From: Melanocharis versteri | Taxonomy: Eukaryota; Chordata; Aves; Passeriformes; Melanocharitidae | Assembly (NCBI GenBank): GCA_013397845.1 | Contig: VZTG01002903.1 | Coordinates: forward strand, 726,041-790,040 | Reading direction: 5' to 3' | Length of the DNA: 64,000 nucleotides | Shown here: one piece after another, positions 1 through 10,200 of the stretch | Numbering within the stretch: the stretch's first letter is position 1 | Layout of the letters: each line of letters starts with the position of its first letter | Program-made: the position numbers and the translations under genes | Notes under the pieces: generated by a model | Told to the model about the DNA's origin: nothing | What the model saw: the letters and a program-made list of their open reading frames with translations, nothing else | Database searches by the model: none

Positions 1-187
1 ACTTCCTAACGAGGTGCCTCTAGTTCTATGGAAGGGAACTCAAGGAGCAGTACATTCACATCTCTGGAGGCAGCAGTCGAAGCGCCCGGCCGGCGCCGGG
101 GCAGCGGAACAGAGCAGCTCCTTGGATTTCTACCCTGCTTCCCACCGGGAGTAAGAGACAAAAGGAGTTTCACTGGTACCTTGGTTT

Positions 188-286
188 TGTGTGTGTGTGT
201 GTGTGGTTTAGTCTAGGTTTAAGTCTTCCCTTTGTGCTTTAGAAATGGACGTCTATCTGTCTGTCTGTCTGTCTGTCCGTCTGTCT
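188..286. repeat. (TG)n and (TCTG)n microsatellites
   Basis: A (TG)9 tract at 188-205 and a TCTG tetranucleotide tract at about 255-286 with one C interruption. Confidence 0.9.
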
Positions 287-559
287 AGCTAGCGAAGGGT
301 AGTGAAAAGACCAATTTTATTTCTCGTTTCCTTTTGCACCAAGTGTTTAAAGGCTCAGTAAACGTGTCTGGCAACCCAAGCGTCCTGCGAGATGGAGGGA
401 ATCCTCCTGCTTCAGATCCCAATTCCCTTAGATGGCTGTTACTCCACTGTCATTAGTGTCACTTGTTTACCTGAGAAACAGATTTGAAAAGCCTTGCTTC
501 TACCACAGACATTGTACTTGGTTTATTTTATATATTTCTCTTTTTTTTTTCCTTTTTTT

Positions 560-586
560 NNNNNNNNNNNNNNNNNNNNNNNNNNN
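560..586. other. Assembly gap, 27 N, inside a T homopolymer
   Basis: The gap is flanked on both sides by long T runs, so it probably marks an unresolved poly-T tract. Confidence 0.95.
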
Positions 587-1140
587 TTTTTTTTGCATTA
601 TTTCACACGCTGAAGAGATAAAGAGGCACATTCTCCAACAGATGTCAGCGGTTTGAACCGTGCAACCTCCACTGGACCCCCTGGGAGCTGCACAGGCAAA
701 GTCCAACACACCGAGTCGAGAAAGTAAAGACCGAGGGCCTGATCCTGCACCACCCCAAGTCCATGCACCTGATCCTCTTCCCACTTACACTGACTTCAAG
801 GGAGTTTTTCTTGGGACTTGACATCGCTGGCTGGGAAAGCACTTGGGGCACGGGAGCGAGCTCCCACCTCAGTGCTTTGCGAGATCGGGAGCTTAGGGAA
901 AGAACATGGTCCAGCAGGTAAAGGATGACAACGCTTAAAACACCTTTATTTTGGTTCATGGCTTGTTCGGGCCATAATGCTGAAAAAATTAACAGCAATC
1001 CTGATTTTTTAAAAGAGCAAACGGTGCAGCAATGGTTTCTCAAAGCAATCACCAGCCAGCCTTGGCTTCTCCTCTCCGAGCCAATCCAGCCTTGCCAGGA
1101 CAGCACAGCATGGCAAGGACAGCCCTGTGGCTGCCACTGC

Positions 1141-1173
1141 CCTCCTCTTCCTCCTCCTCCTCCTCCTCCTCCC
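1141..1173. repeat. (TCC)n microsatellite
   Basis: A trinucleotide CTC/TCC tract with one TTC interruption. It creates poly-Ser, poly-Pro and poly-Glu artefact frames on the two strands. Confidence 0.9.
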
Positions 1174-1949
1174 AAATTGCCTGGCTACCTCTGGTCCACA
1201 AGTCATTATTCTCAAGACGTTCTTCAAGAACATCCACCCTCCTATGCTCAAAAAAAAAAAAAAGAAAAGCAAGATATAAACCTGGTGAGATTTATTTTGC
1301 AATAAAAACACAAAGGGTTTTTATTGGATCCCCATCACTGATATTTTTCTATTTACAAAACCTCTAAATGCAAACTATGGCCGTGGGTTGGGCTGGGCTG
1401 GCTCCTGCTGGGTTGCTGTAGGATTCCTTTCCACAGGACATCTCTCCTATCCCTGTGCCATGGGAGACCCGTGCTGCTGTGGGAGAGCAGCGAGTGCCAC
1501 CTTGCCCTGTGTAATTCTCCTCTCAGATGGATTTTATGACCTTCGGAAGGGGCCAGTCCCTGCTTTCTAAGACCAATGCCAATTCTAAGCCACCCAGACC
1601 GCGGTGACACTGCGGCTCAGCAGCACTGCTGGCACCGTCCTCCCATCCCGCACCGGAGTAGGAGTGAAAAGAGATGAAGCAGAAAAGACATTTTAAGGGA
1701 TGCTGCAGAATAAACATCGTCTGTGTGGCTTGGCTTCATCGCTCCCAAGAGCCAGGAACCCAAGGAGAAGATGCGAGAGGAGGATGGAAGCTTCGCTGGG
1801 ACTGGGCAAGAAGATGGGCCGAGGTGGGAGCCAGCACGAGCAGGTGCAGGGAGCCCCGGGGCTGTGGGTGGTGGGCAGGGATGGGGGGACCCACATCCCA
1901 GTCCTCCCACAGCTGTGAGCAGCGCCACGAAAACCAAAACTGCAAATGG

Positions 1950-3628
1950 AGAACAAGAACTTTTATGGTGAGGGATGAGGCGAAGGTGGGAAGTGAAAAC
2001 CTTGAGGTAGTGATAGGCAGGTGGAGATGAATCCCAGGAAAGTAAAGTGCCAGCTCTTCAAGGAGTTAATCAATAGGATCCCCTGGGAAACTGCCCTCAG
2101 GGACGAGGGAGCAGAACAGAGCTGGCAGATCTTTCAGGATGCTTTTCATAGAGAGCAAGAGCTCTCGATCCCCAGGTGTAAGGAATCAGGCAAGGCAAGA
2201 GATTGGCATGGCTGAGTCGGGACCTGCTGGTCAGGCTGAAGGGCAAGAGGAGATGCACAGGCAGCAGGAGCAGGGAAAGGTATCCTGGGAAGAGTACTGG
2301 GATACTGTCAGGTTGTGCAGGGATGGGGTCAGGAAGGCCAAGGTGCAGATGGAGCTGAACTTGGCAAGAGGCATGAAGAATAACAAGAAGGGCCTCGACA
2401 GATGTGTCAGCATGACAAGGAAGGGTCAAAGCAGGCGTGACACAATTGGCAGACTGGTAACAACGGATGAGAAGGTTGAGGCAACCCCTCTTTCCATCTC
2501 CCTTGAGTGGAGGAACCGCAGGACAGGGACTGGAGGAGCAGAGTGCTTCCCACTGTAAGAGAAAAAGAAGTTTGTGACCACCTGAGGAACCTGAACATAC
2601 CTAAGACCATGGAAGCTGATGAGATGCATCCCAGAGCCCAGAGGGAATTGGCTGATGGAGTTGCCAAGTCACTCTCCGTGGTATCTGAAAAGTCCTGGCA
2701 GTCAGGTGAAGTCCTGGATGACTGGGGAAACTAAAACATTGAGCTGGCAGCCTCCCCTCTGTGCGTGGGAATACCATGGCCCACAGCCTCCTAGAAACTC
2801 TGCTGGGGCTCATGGAGGACAGGGAGGTGACTCAGGACAGCCAGCACGGCTTCACCAAGGACAAGTCCTGCCTGGCCAACCCAGTGGCCTTCCAGGATGG
2901 AGTGACTACATCCATGGACAAGGGAAGGGCTACAGGTGTCATTTGTCTGGATTTCTGTAAAGCCTTTGACACAGTCCCCCACAACACCCTTTCTAAACTG
3001 AAGAGAGACAGATTTGAAGATTTTGAGAGACTGTTCAGCAGATGAGGAATTGGTTGGACACTCACATCCAGAGGGCAGTGGCCAACAGCTCACTGTCCAG
3101 AAGGACATCAGTGGCGAGTGCTGTCCCTCAGGGGTCTGCAGTGGGACCAGCACTGTGGAATATCTTCACCAATGATGCAGACATTGGGATCGAGTCCCCT
3201 CAGCAGGCTTGCAGATGACACCAAACTGAGTGGTGAGGTTGGCACGCCTGAGGGACAGAGTGACATCCACAGGGACATGGACAAGCTCGAGAAGTGGGCC
3301 CAGGGGAACCTGGTAAGGTTCTACAAGGCCACATGTGAGGTGCTGCACCTGGGATGGGGCAATCCCTGGGATCCACAGGCTGGGGAATGAAGGGATTGAG
3401 AACAGCCCTGCCGAGAAGGACTTGAGAAAGAAATTTTAGATGAAGGTGGTAAAACGCTGGCACAGGTTGCCCAGAGAGGTGATGGCTGTCCCATCTCTGG
3501 AAACATTCAAGGTCAGGTCGGATGGGGCTCTGAGCATCCTGGTCTAGTAGAAGATGCCCCTGCTCTTTGCAGGGGAGTTGAACTAGATGGCCTTCAAAGG
3601 TCCTTTCCAACGCAAATACCCTATAAAG
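1950..3628 (+). mobile_element. CR1 LINE, decayed copy with reverse-transcriptase remnant
   Basis: The translation shows typical CR1 ORF2 pieces in order on the plus strand: a pre-RT segment; VCDHLRNLNIPKTMEADEMH near 2570-2630; the RT block VICLDFCKAFDTVPHN near 2938-2985; LADDTKLSGEV near 3205-3240; and then the non-coding 3' end (GATGGCCTTCAAAGG, TCCTTTCCAACG). The frame changes several times, and about 3360-3420 jumps straight to the 3' tail, so part of the C-terminal coding region is missing. The final octamer repeats seem lost. It is a dead copy, and it may mark a limit of the NEXMIF 3' UTR. The 5' boundary is approximate. Confidence 0.92.
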
Positions 3629-4479
3629 ATCAAAAGGGAGGAGGGCAAATGGTTGGCTCAAGGCAATTTCTGAATTTCGGGGTCAAGCAGCAGAGCGATG
3701 ACCTTTTCAGACACAGGGAAGGGCCAGCACCACCCCATGAGGGACCCAGGCTCTTTAACATCTCCCCAGTCAGGGATTTTTGGAGGACATGGGATGACCA
3801 CCAAAGCTGTCAGCAACTGGAGTGGTAGAAGGACTGAAGCGGAGCAACAAGGCAGCTGGAATTTGTGATTAACACCATTCTGAAACACCCAGGTGGGTAT
3901 TCATGGATAAAACAGTTGATATGTTTTATGCCTGATCATCATGCCCTGTGGCACATTCCTCAAATGCAGTAAGTATTGCTATCCCGTCCAGTACAAGGGG
4001 TTTTGTTATGAGTCCCATCTTCACAACATTAAGCGTTAAGGAGCACAGTGCAGGCCAGGTGAAATGTGCTTTCAGATGATGGTTCTGGGTCAGAAAGAAG
4101 GTCTGTGCCACATCCCAGCCCTGGGCCTGACCTGGCTCTGTAAGAGCAGCAGCCAGAACATCCAAAAGAAGGGAGCTGCCAGCCCCTCTCCTGCAGCACG
4201 TGGGGGGAACACTGAAAAACTGGGATATGCCAACACCACAGCAAAGGGTGGAGCTTGTGGTAGCTGATGAGCCTATGAATAAAAAGAGAGCTGCTGGGGA
4301 AGCAGGGAGAGCGTGGTGGCTGCAGGCCAGCCCAGAGCCCAGGGATGGAGCCCTACCACAGCTCTTGCCCCCAGAGTAAATCCTGAGCATCTTCTGGATC
4401 TCCGTCCTGGAGCCAGAGCTGGGGTGGGACGCTGCATCCTGCGGGGCACCAGGGACCACTCTCGTCCAGAGCAACTCAC
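3629..4479. other. Unique sequence between CR1 and the NEXMIF 3' UTR
   Basis: I recognise no repeat or gene. A minus-strand frame of 220 codons overlaps here (3926-4588), but its composition and lack of motifs suggest chance. Confidence 0.6.
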
Positions 4480-4497
4480 TCCGGGCAACGCCAGCGT

Positions 4498-4503
4498 TTA
4501 TTC
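4498..4503 (-). promoter_or_regulatory. Candidate polyadenylation signal AATAAA
   Basis: Plus-strand TTTATT reads AATAAA on the minus strand. It is the first perfect hexamer I find downstream of the NEXMIF coding frame. A moderately G/T-rich stretch (GGAGTGAGTTGCTC) follows 20-35 nt downstream. It would give a 3' UTR of about 1.75 kb. Confidence 0.3.
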
Positions 4504-5760
4504 CATGAAAAAATGAACTTACAGGATGTTTTTTATAATTACTATTTTTTTTTTCAGAGTTCGTCCTTTCATCTGTTAAATAAAACACAGTGCAACTACC
4601 GAGCTGTTCTCTCTGGGATTGCAGAGCTGAGCTGAGCTAAGCTGCACCTTTAGATCTGTAAGAGCTGAAAACACGATTCTAAACTAACACTCTGCATCTC
4701 CACTTTGATTGTAAGTGATCGCTCTGCTTTTCTGCTAAATTAACTTAAACCAATTCTGCTGCTTTGCCTGGCGTGTGGGTGGAAAAAAACTGACTTGGGA
4801 GGAAACCTGAGCCCAGTCCTGCCCTCTGTGTGACACCACATCTACGCCTGTGGCTGTATCAGCAACGTGATCTGTCCGCTGCTAGAAAGGCTCCTCTTCC
4901 TCACCGCCTGCTATTGCATAACGTGTCCAAGCCTCGCATCCCTCTGCTCCCAATCGCTCCCAGGGCTCTTGCATATCAAGGTTTTTCATGAGAAATCAGC
5001 AGCAAAACGCACAGGCTCTCAGTTGCACAAGGAAAATAGATCTTTGTTGGGTTCGTTATTCTCGTGGAGGGCGAGGGTGTGGTGAGGAGGGTTACAAATA
5101 AGGCCTTTTGAGAATACATTTAGCATTCAATACTTAACGCTGTCTTAATAAAGTCCAGTCATGATCCGGCCCTGATCGGTGAGATCACAAATAGCTCCGT
5201 TGGTTGTATTTGTTTCGTGAACTGAATCAAAGAAAAGGTTCAGAGTTGTATTTAAAATGAATGACTCTGCTTCTGAAAGTTCAAACTATATTGGCAGCGC
5301 AAGGTTAGACATGGAGGAAACACCAAAGCTATGATGGGAGAGCGCTTCTGACAGGCTCTGCATCGAAAATGTTTTAAGAAACTACTCAAAGGAAAAGTAA
5401 ATAGCACTCAATGTATGAAATGTATTAGTTCTGTTTTTATACCTATTTCAGAATTTATCCCAGGTTCTTATAAAATATATAAAACTGAGATACAAAGAAT
5501 TAGCAATGTAACTTTGCATTTCAAATGATCTTCAGCTACAGGTTTTGCTTTAAGAAAACAGACACTTGAAAAGCAGCTGTTCTGTAGTCTCTAGATGCAG
5601 ACGCTTGAGTTCCTGGCAAACTTACCGTCAGTGGTTTTCTGAACTCCTCCACCATTGCAGCTCTCTCCTATAATGAAACTCAACATTTCACCATTAAGTT
5701 TTTCTGCTCGTGGTTTCAAAGAGAGGACGTTACCATTTCCCAGCATCGGTTTCAAAGTTC

Positions 5761-5829
5761 CTTTTTTTTTCCTTTTTTTTCCCCCTTTTTTTTCCTTTTT
5801 CTCTTTTTTTTTTGTCTTTTTTTTTCCCT
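5761..5829. repeat. T-rich homopolymer block
   Basis: Several runs of eight or more T are separated by C, CC or G. On the transcribed strand this is an A/G-rich tract within the presumed NEXMIF 3' UTR. Confidence 0.9.
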
Positions 5830-6248
5830 TTATGAGCTTTAAACCACAGGGTGAATCCATGAAATGAGGTAAGTAAATTTGGCACACTTTTAGTCATGTC
5901 CATAAAACTTTTGGTAAGTTGTATCAGTGAACAATATCGTTTTCGTCGTGAGTTACAGGTGCTTTTGAAGGGGGGTGGTTAGTACTTAACAACTGGAATG
6001 TTTCTAGTAAAACCAAAAGGCATAGCTGCAGAAAACACTCACAACCCAATGTTGATAGAGAAGTAAAAATATATACAATACAGTCACTTGTTCATAGTTT
6101 GGCACAATTTTTTGTTGTTGTGGGTAATAGTGCATAAACTACTGTACAACAGTATGACTTTTAAAACAGTCTTTTCACAGAGAATACCAGATTAGGTTTG
6201 CTTTCAAATAATAAAATTCCCACAATTTCAAACTCTTCATTTCAGCAC

Positions 6249-6459
6249 TTACATTTCGACAGACCACAAGGCAGATTTCGAAAAGGAACCGATGGGGAAA
6301 AAAAAAAGAAAAAACAACCCAAAAAAAAAAAAAAAAAAAAAAAAAAGGTAAGGAAAGAACCAAACATCAACCGTCTTTCTAGAAAAGGGAGTCTCTTCTT
6401 CAAATACAGGAAAACCCAAAAATGCTGTTTCTGCTTTAAGAAGAATGGAGTCTGATTCC
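6249..6459 (-). CDS. NEXMIF: NEXMIF terminal coding exon; 3' part of frame uncertain
   Basis: On the minus strand the acceptor TTTTTTCCTGCAG is followed by an exon that continues in phase 2 as ESDSILLKAETAFLGF and then PVFEEET. I recognise this as the NEXMIF C-terminus; human, as I recall it, also ends shortly after FPVFEEET. About 37 codons after the junction (to 6348) look like genuine protein. The frame then enters a 26-nt T run (A run on the plus strand at 6321-6346) coding poly-Phe and reaches a stop at 6249-6251. Residues after the homopolymer depend on its exact length and may be false. A one-base change near 6390 would bring a TAG or TGA into frame just after FEEET, close to the expected end. 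Alternatives are a bird-specific tail or a base error. Confidence 0.75.
6321..6346. repeat. A26 homopolymer inside the NEXMIF terminal exon
   Basis: Twenty-six consecutive A on the plus strand, read as poly-Phe in the NEXMIF frame. Runs of this length are commonly miscounted in assemblies, so the frame beyond it is unreliable. Confidence 0.95.
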
Positions 6460-7230
6460 CTGCAGGAAAAAATCAAACATTTGATGCCATCTTAGTTAGC
6501 TCGTCTGGAGTCACCACGACGGAGCGAACGCGCTAAAGGCGGGCGGGTAGAGAAGATGCAGCTTTAGATGATGCAGGTTAGGAGACACAACAGCAGAGGG
6601 GGCCAGAAAGCACTCAAAAATTGCCACGTGAAGCTCAATTAGGAACGAGTTCTCGTTTGCAAAGTAAAGAGCCTTTAAGTTTCGAGATCTTGGCTTTTGG
6701 ATGCAGAACCTCTTTTTTTTTTTTTTTTGGTTTATTTTTTACAAAATGTTCCAAAAAAAAAAAAAGTCTTTCCTCGTCAAAATCATTAAAAAGAGCGTGT
6801 AATCATGGTTTGCTTTTTTTTTTTTTTAAAGTTTTTGTTTTTGTTTTTCCCCCAATAAATAAGTAATTAAAAACTGAAGAAGCCAAACAGCAGAAAAGAG
6901 TAGCCTTGTTAGTTTTTTTAACCCCAGCCAAGCCAGAAAATTGGTCATTCTTTTAGGTAGCTTGCAAGTCATAAGTACTTTCATGCATTTAAAAATAATA
7001 ATTTAAAAAAACCAAACAAACGAAAAAAAGAAACCGACCCCAAAACCAAAACCAACCAAAACTGTGAAAGGGGAGTGTCTTTTTTTTTTTTTTTTTTTAT
7101 GCCAAATTTTTGCTTCAGGAAGGGANNNNCATGCAAACTTTTGCTTTCAGGAAGGAAAAACTGAGGAACAGCGGGCCTAGCAGGTGGGAGGGAGGTTAGG
7201 GGCATTCCAGCCAGTTTGGTGCAGCATTAC
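6460..7230 (-). other. NEXMIF last intron
   Basis: This 771-bp intron lies between the donor CTGAG|GTAATG and the acceptor CCTGCAG. It is full of homopolymers (T runs near 6713-6728, 6814-6827 and 7080-7098; an A run near 6753-6765). It contains a 4-base assembly gap at 7126-7129. Its second codon in the upstream frame is a TAA, so a transcript retaining the intron would encode a protein ending at FEKLR. Confidence 0.8.
7126..7129. other. Small assembly gap with imperfect repeat on both sides
   Basis: Four N separate two similar segments (TTTTTGCTTCAGGAAGG before, CTTTTGCTTTCAGGAAGG after). This suggests a misjoined or partly duplicated read end within the NEXMIF last intron. Confidence 0.85.
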
Positions 7231-10200
7231 CTCAGTTTCTCAAAAGCAGCTGTCACGGGTGGGTCCTTGTGGGGCTGTTCGCGGTCCGTCCGCTTGATTT
7301 TACAGTTCTCATCCCTCAGCGATTTCGAACTGGATTTATGACGGTAGAGTTTTTTATGGGTAGGTCCATTATTGCCTAAAGTGCTCAGGTTACTATAGTT
7401 TTTATCAAAAAAGGGAGCGTGAATGTCCGTGGTGAAGCCGGTGGAGCAGTTGGGGCGGCCGGGGTCGCAGGTCACGGCTTTGCCGTTTTTGCTTGAGCCC
7501 TTGTTGTTTGACTTGTGGTTCTTCGCCGCCCCCGGCGAGCCACCGTTCGCCTTCTTCTTCGACTCTTGGGACGTCCCTGCCAAAATTTTAAGAGTTTTCA
7601 GTTTCAGGCTGTTGGACTCCGGCGACCGGAATATGTCTGGAACGCTGTTGTGGCCGACGGGCCCCCACAAGGGCTCGATGGAGGCCATCATAAACCTCTG
7701 GACGTCGGCCATTCCCGACGCGATGTTGGACAGGATGTTGGAAGGCTCCTCGAACTCCCTCTGGTCGTCGTCCAGGAGGCTGGTGGCGTTGCCCAGGCTG
7801 GCTTCCGACCAGCCCGTGCCCCCCTCTTTCCCCAGCGCCCACTCTCCGGAGAGCCCGTTGTGCTTGCCCAGCTTCACCCCGGCCAGGCCGCAGTGCTGAG
7901 TGCCCTCGGCCACGCCCTTGGTGGCCACGGCCACGGCACCCAGCTGAGTGACCGCCCTGCCCCCAACGGCCGGAGCCTTCTCGCCGTTGACTCCCGTTGA
8001 CTTCCCTTTCCTGGTGGATTTGGGCGCCTGCCTGGAGTTTTTCCCTTGCGGCTTATCGGTTCCTTTGTTGGTTTTGGGCGATTTTTTCCGGGTGGCTTTC
8101 TGGGAAGAGCTTTGGTTTGTACCCACATTCTTGCTGGATGAACTTTTCCTCTTCGATTTTGACACTTTGCTATTGGTGCTAATTTGACCAGATGGCTCAT
8201 TAAATGTTGACAAGCATGGACTCTTTTCGAGAAGGCTGACAGAATCTTCATCGTTGAACATATGGAACTGGAACTGGTGATTATTTAAAGCAAACCCATT
8301 ATCTGCCTGATCTTCGGTCTGCAGGACCCCACAGTTCCACTTGACCTTCTCGGAGCTGTTGAGGGCGGCCTGGGGGCTCTCCTGAAAGCCCTTCAGGGTG
8401 CCCAGAGGCTTGGCATCGGAGCCAGCTATCTGCGGGGACAGGTTGGGAGTGTCTGGAGGGGACATCTCCGAAAGCGACGACTGGCGGAACCTATCAGGCG
8501 TGAAGTTGGAAATGTCTAAAAGGTCCGTGGACTCCTTCAAAGGGGTGATTTCATCTATGCTCTGCTGGATCACTAGCTTGGGACTGCAGTGGGCCAAGAA
8601 ATCATCATTAATATCATCCTCGCCGTCCTTTTCACAAGACTTTAAACTTAAAGAACTGTAATTGCTAGAACTAACTGACAATGAACCCACTGAATCAAAA
8701 CTAATGAGCCTGCCATCATCCGTACTGAGTGTACCTCGTTGGAAATGAAAGCGCCCCTCTCCATTATTGAAATGACATGACTGATAAGAATCATCAGACT
8801 GCACTTGTTGGCTATCCGGCATGTAATTTTTTTGGTATAGCAATTTGCCACTATTCAGATTGACTTGAGTGTATCCAGAGGCGGGGAGGCCGTCCGCGCC
8901 CGGGGCGAACTCGCTGGGCATTCCGGCCGCCTCCGGCATGTCCCCGGGGAAGTCCTGGCGCTCGCCGCCCTTGCTGGCCGGCCACATGCCGCCGAAGCCG
9001 CCCTGCTCCATCTCCAAGTGGCCGGGCGACTGCTGCAGCTCCGACTCGGAGGGCGGGGAGAGCACGCAGCTCTGCGCCGGCTGCAGGGACGGGAAGGGCT
9101 TTTCCGGCGGGACGATGCTGGGGAGCGGGTGCTGCTGCTGCTGCTGCTGCTCGGAGGGGTGCTGGGCGAAGTACGGGATACCGGTGTTGCTCGACAGATC
9201 CGAAGCATCTAACAACGTCTGCAGATACCCTCCGGGGATCAGGGGTACATTGGTGGTGATATTAGCAGATGGCAGAGGCTTATCTGAAGAGGAGGTGGAT
9301 GGTAGGAAAGGAGAATTTTTAGCAACCTTATCCTCGTGGCACTCTGGGAGATGGGAGCTGTCTGAAGCACAGGGACTGTTTTCGTCCTTCAGACGCGCCG
9401 CAGAGTCCTGGTTTTCCAGTGCTGGGGAGTCCTCTGCCGTACTGGTGGCAGCTTTGATCTTCTTGCACTTCAACCTGGCTTCACTTTTGAATTTGATTCT
9501 GCGGAGCACTTTCCGCTCCGTCCCCTTGTGCTCCCGCTCCTGCGGTTTGCATTTCACGGCGATGCCCGCGATGTCGTGGACGTGTAATCCGTTGGCACAG
9601 CTGGGGGTGGCGATGGCTAACGCCGGCAGCCCTTTCAGGCCCACGTCCTCCTTACTGCTGCAAGGCTGCTTGTGATCAGAGGAGCAAGAGCCCAGCTTGT
9701 TCACTGATTGCTCGATGGCTTTAATTCTTTGAATCCGGTGCCTGTTTGCTAGCTTGCATTTTCGCTTCCGTGGGTGAGGGAGGAACGAAGCATCTGAGCC
9801 GTTAAGATAGAAATTCTGCTTGTGGTAGAGAGACGATCTGAGCAAATCCAGCCGGCTCTGCTGCCTCTCCTGCCAGAAGCCCTTCAGTGGGGCCAGCTTC
9901 TTGTATTTGCTGAGCAGCTCCTCGTTCAGAGTAACAGTTGTCTCGTTGGCATCCACTTTGCTGAGCTTCACCAGCATATGCTTCTCCCCTTTAAACCTGT
10001 TAATGATGATGTACTTGATGATCACGGGGGGCTCCTTGCGAGAGACTTTTCGCCGTTTCTTGGGGCACCACTCGTCGTCGTCTTCCTCCTTGGGCCCGTC
10101 CGGGAGCCACTCCTTCTTGTCCAGGATCTTCTCGTTCTCGATGGAGTCCACATCGTACAGGTAGTCGTCGCTGTATCGCACTTTCCTCTTCGCCCGCAGC

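Larger units (their letters stand above)
1..1949. other. Sequence beyond the NEXMIF 3' end, no gene recognised
   Basis: It contains simple repeats (188-286, 1141-1173, an A run at 1250-1263) and an assembly gap at 560-586. Open frames here are short and have no recognisable motif. It could still be distal NEXMIF 3' UTR, since minus-strand AATAAA hexamers are present (for example at 945-950), but nothing in the sequence settles this. Confidence 0.6.
4480..6248 (-). other. Probable NEXMIF 3' UTR
   Basis: This is unique, mostly AT-rich sequence after the terminal coding exon, without a transposon. It ends near the first AATAAA on the minus strand (4498-4503). It carries a long A/G-rich homopolymer block at 5761-5829. 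The true 3' end could lie farther down, because further minus-strand AATAAA hexamers occur beyond the CR1 insertion (for example at 945-950). The extent is inferred, not seen. Confidence 0.45.

Noticed and set aside
2761..3045. Reverse-transcriptase-like frame as a gene
   Set aside because: It is a piece of a broken CR1 element with frameshifts and missing segments.
3926..4588. 220-codon minus-strand frame
   Set aside because: It overlaps the presumed 3' UTR end, has no recognisable motif and carries overlapping frames on both strands.
5761..5829. Repeated T blocks as a CRISPR-like or regulatory array
   Set aside because: There are no spacers of constant length; it is low-complexity homopolymer in a vertebrate 3' UTR.
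7227..7229. TAA as the normal NEXMIF stop
   Set aside because: It is part of the splice donor GTAATG; a phase-matched terminal exon with the expected FPVFEEET sequence exists at 6459.
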